Shown here one piece after another: positions 24,008-25,598 of a stretch of DNA of 25,598 bases. How positions within the stretch are numbered: position 1 is the first letter of the stretch; each line of letters begins with the position of its first letter. Source of the DNA: LW40-45 sp048883105 (GTDB lineage Archaea > Asgardarchaeota > Lokiarchaeia > Sigyniarchaeales > SOKP01); the NCBI GenBank assembly GCA_048883105.1, contig JBHLQY010000030.1, positions 1 through 25,598 on the forward strand. Direction: 5' to 3'. A program made the position numbers and the translations under genes. The notes under the pieces are model-generated. The model saw nothing but the letters and a program-made list of their open reading frames with translations, was not told where the DNA came from and ran no database searches.

Positions 24008-24026
24008 CTAAAAAGGTAAGTGTAAC

Positions 24027-24746
24027 ATGTCTGATAACAATAAAGAAGAACAAAAAGCAGAAGGTAGTGAAGAAGTTAAAGAAAAAGAGGAGGATAAAGA
24101 AACAACTGAAGAAAAACAAAAAGCTAAATTTACCTTTAAATGCACTAGATGCGATAAATGTTGTCTAGCTCGGGGTCCAATACCTATTACCATGTGGGAT
24201 TTAGAATTATGGGCTAAAAATGGAGTAATTGCTAATTTTTTACCTTACTTAGATGTTTATACTAAACCTGATGGTTTAACAGATTTAATTTTAAAACCTT
24301 TAGCTCCACCAAAAGAAGATTCTGAAAAAACACAACCTAACACATTTGGAGAAACTCCTATAGAGGAATTATTAGAGGAGAAATGTCCCTTATATAATAA
24401 GGATCAAAAAACATGTTTAGTTTATAAAAATCGTCCATTAAGCTGTCGTACATATCCTCTCGAGTTTGACGGCAAAAATTTTAGTGTTGTTGATGTAGAC
24501 TGTCCAGGAATTGGGGAAGAAGGTATGATGAAGGAAGAACTGAAAGAAATGAGGGAAACAGCAAAACAAATGAATTATGAACTCACTCGCATGAGGATTG
24601 CTCTACCAGTTCTAAATCAAATAATTTCCAGCAATTTTATGAAGGTTCTGATGAGGCAACAGGTCGAAGCAATGAGCAAAATGAGCGACGAAGATAAAGC
24701 TAAACTTGACGAAATTTTCAAAAAAAATCAAGAACAAAAAGAATAA
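24027..24746 (+). CDS. YkgJ-like cysteine-cluster protein (zinc/iron-chelating family)
   Basis: The protein has 239 residues. After a charged, probably disordered N-terminus (1-33) it has the YkgJ/UPF0153 cluster: C39, C42, C45 and C46 (CTRCDKCC), then C120 (EEKCPLY), C130 (TCLVYKNRPLSC), C140 and C159. CPLY..CLVY..RPLSCRTYP is the family's hallmark. The cysteines are thought to bind zinc or an iron-sulfur centre; the biological role is not known. The C-terminal ~75 residues are helical and charged. The gene is 26 bp upstream of the macrodomain gene on the same strand, so both are likely in one operon. Confidence 0.85.
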   Translation: MSDNNKEEQKAEGSEEVKEKEEDKETTEEKQKAKFTFKCTRCDKCCLARGPIPITMWDLELWAKNGVIANFLPYLDVYTKPDGLTDLILKPLAPPKEDSEKTQPNTFGETPIEELLEEKCPLYNKDQKTCLVYKNRPLSCRTYPLEFDGKNFSVVDVDCPGIGEEGMMKEELKEMRETAKQMNYELTRMRIALPVLNQIISSNFMKVLMRQQVEAMSKMSDEDKAKLDEIFKKNQEQKE

Positions 24747-24772
24747 TTTTTCTATTTATTTTAGGCATAGAT

Positions 24773-25291
24773 ATGAAAGAACTGAAAATAAAAAATTCCA
24801 AAATTAAATTGAAACAAGGCGACATTACTGAATTAGATACTGATGTAGTTGTTAATGCTGCTAATGCTCAACTAATGATGGGGGGTGGTGTTGCTGGAGC
24901 AATTCGAAGGAAAGGCGGTCCTGCCATTCAAGAAGAGTGTAATGAAATCGGTGGAACTTTTGTAGGTGGTGCAGTTATAACGACAGGAGGAAATTTGAAA
25001 GCAAAACATGTGATTCACGCAGTTGGTCCGAGAATGGGGGAGGGCGGTGAGGATGAAAAATTGAAAAATGCAACGCTGAACAGTCTGAAATTAATGGACG
25101 AGCATAAATTGAAAACAATAGCATTTCCTGCAATTTCAACAGGAATTTTTGGATATTCAATTAATAGATGTGCGAAAATGATGATATCCACAGTTAAAGA
25201 ATATTTAAGGAGAGATACTCAAATTGAAGAGGTCATTTTCTGCTTATATACATCATCCGATTTTGATGTTTTTGAAAAAGAATTGAAGTAA
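24773..25291 (+). CDS. Macrodomain protein (ADP-ribose-binding/hydrolase)
   Basis: The protein has 172 residues, a single macrodomain. GDIT (16-19) binds the adenine end, NAAN (28-31) and GGGVAGAI (37-44) contact the ribose, and STGIFGY (122-128) forms the diphosphate loop. All are intact, so it should bind ADP-ribose and may remove it from proteins or process ADP-ribose-1-phosphate or O-acetyl-ADP-ribose. It is closest in pattern to the archaeal Af1521-type macrodomains. It is downstream of the YkgJ-like gene and converges with the partial gene at the right edge, leaving 13 bp. Confidence 0.92.
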   Translation: MKELKIKNSKIKLKQGDITELDTDVVVNAANAQLMMGGGVAGAIRRKGGPAIQEECNEIGGTFVGGAVITTGGNLKAKHVIHAVGPRMGEGGEDEKLKNATLNSLKLMDEHKLKTIAFPAISTGIFGYSINRCAKMMISTVKEYLRRDTQIEEVIFCLYTSSDFDVFEKELK

Positions 25292-25304
25292 GTAAGAAAG
25301 ATTA

Positions 25305-25598
25305 TTATATTTTTTTTATAATTTTCACTTTGAATGGTTCATGAATTTGGAACTGTTTATTAATTAAGTTCTCTATTTCATGCTTAACTTTCAATAACTG
25401 AAAATCGTCATATATATAATCGGTTTTAAATTCTGTTTTTATGATTATATTGACATATCTATCTTCCTCTGTTATTTCCAATGCTTCCAATACCTTCTCT
25501 AGTTCTTCCATTCTTTTCTTTCTTTCTTTTTCTCTACGTTTTATATATGATTCATCTGGTTTTTCTAGCTTAGCACCCTGTTTAAAGAAATCTATAAC
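25305..25598 (-). CDS. Unrecognised protein, C-terminal part (partial)
   Basis: The frame is open to the right edge, giving 97 visible residues. An internal ATG at 25511 is not needed as a start, because coding-like sequence continues upstream (VIDFFKQGAKLEKPDESYI). A strongly basic, charged stretch (KRREKERKKR) leads into a helix (MEELEKVLEALE), then an alternating pattern (YVNIIIKTEF and FKVKIIKK). This looks like a coiled-coil or charged helix followed by a small alpha/beta end. I do not recognise the family. Confidence 0.5.
   Translation of the reverse strand, partial: VIDFFKQGAKLEKPDESYIKRREKERKKRMEELEKVLEALEITEEDRYVNIIIKTEFKTDYIYDDFQLLKVKHEIENLINKQFQIHEPFKVKIIKKI

Noticed and set aside
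1..25598. tRNA, rRNA, CRISPR or transposase genes
   Set aside because: No GC-rich RNA-like block, regular repeat-spacer series or transposase motif was found by eye; a tRNA search program was not available.

Overview
The window looks like chromosomal DNA of an Asgard (Promethearchaeota, Lokiarchaeia-like) archaeon. The DNA is AT-rich. There are archaeal TATA-like boxes and some apparently leaderless starts, two eukaryote-like small GTPases carrying longin/roadblock-type domains, a zinc-ribbon/roadblock protein, an archaeosortase, an MtrH-type methyltransferase and an archaeal-type threonine pathway. No rRNA, tRNA, CRISPR array or insertion sequence was recognised. The taxonomic call is inference from gene content only.

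Layout. (1) 1-242: the N-terminal ATP-cone of a ribonucleotide reductase-like gene runs off the left edge, preceded by a truncated second ATP-cone start. (2) 633-2205 (+): a winged-helix protein and a PD-(D/E)XK nuclease-like protein. (3) 3481-2210 (-): a B12-binding-type radical SAM protein. (4) 5686-3554 (-): a Rag/Arf-like GTPase followed by a zinc-ribbon/roadblock protein that has no ATG, GTG or TTG at its start and appears to begin at ATT. (5) 10424-5765 (-): homoserine dehydrogenase, a LOG/TIGR00725-like protein, a CLC chloride channel, a small unknown protein and threonine synthase, all co-directional. (6) 10860-14684 (+): a 1274-residue protein with a long TPR-like helical region and a C-terminal nitrilase domain; the gene is flanked by a near-identical 23-bp direct repeat. 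(7) 16486-14856 (-): a PurM/AIR-synthase-like protein, an ACT-domain protein and a 50-residue zinc ribbon. (8) 16582-18090 (+): a second GTPase with an N-terminal longin-like and a C-terminal roadblock/longin-like domain. (9) 22028-18229 (-): an SCP2-like small protein, an M42 aminopeptidase, an archaeosortase with a duplicated membrane hairpin, and an orphan MtrH. (10) 22340-25291 (+): a GPH-type MFS transporter with a strong Shine-Dalgarno site and a palindrome at the predicted transcription start, then a YkgJ-like cysteine-cluster protein and a macrodomain protein. (11) 25598-25305 (-): the C-terminal end of an unrecognised gene entering from the right edge.

How the genes fit together. Homoserine dehydrogenase and threonine synthase lie in one gene string, but homoserine kinase is not in the window. 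Homoserine dehydrogenase lacks its own ACT domain, and a separate ACT protein lies 4.6 kb away. The two GTPases and the zinc-ribbon/roadblock protein are the most eukaryote-like part and resemble the Rag/Ragulator building plan, where G domains and roadblock folds act together. The TPR-nitrilase fusion is the most unusual architecture.
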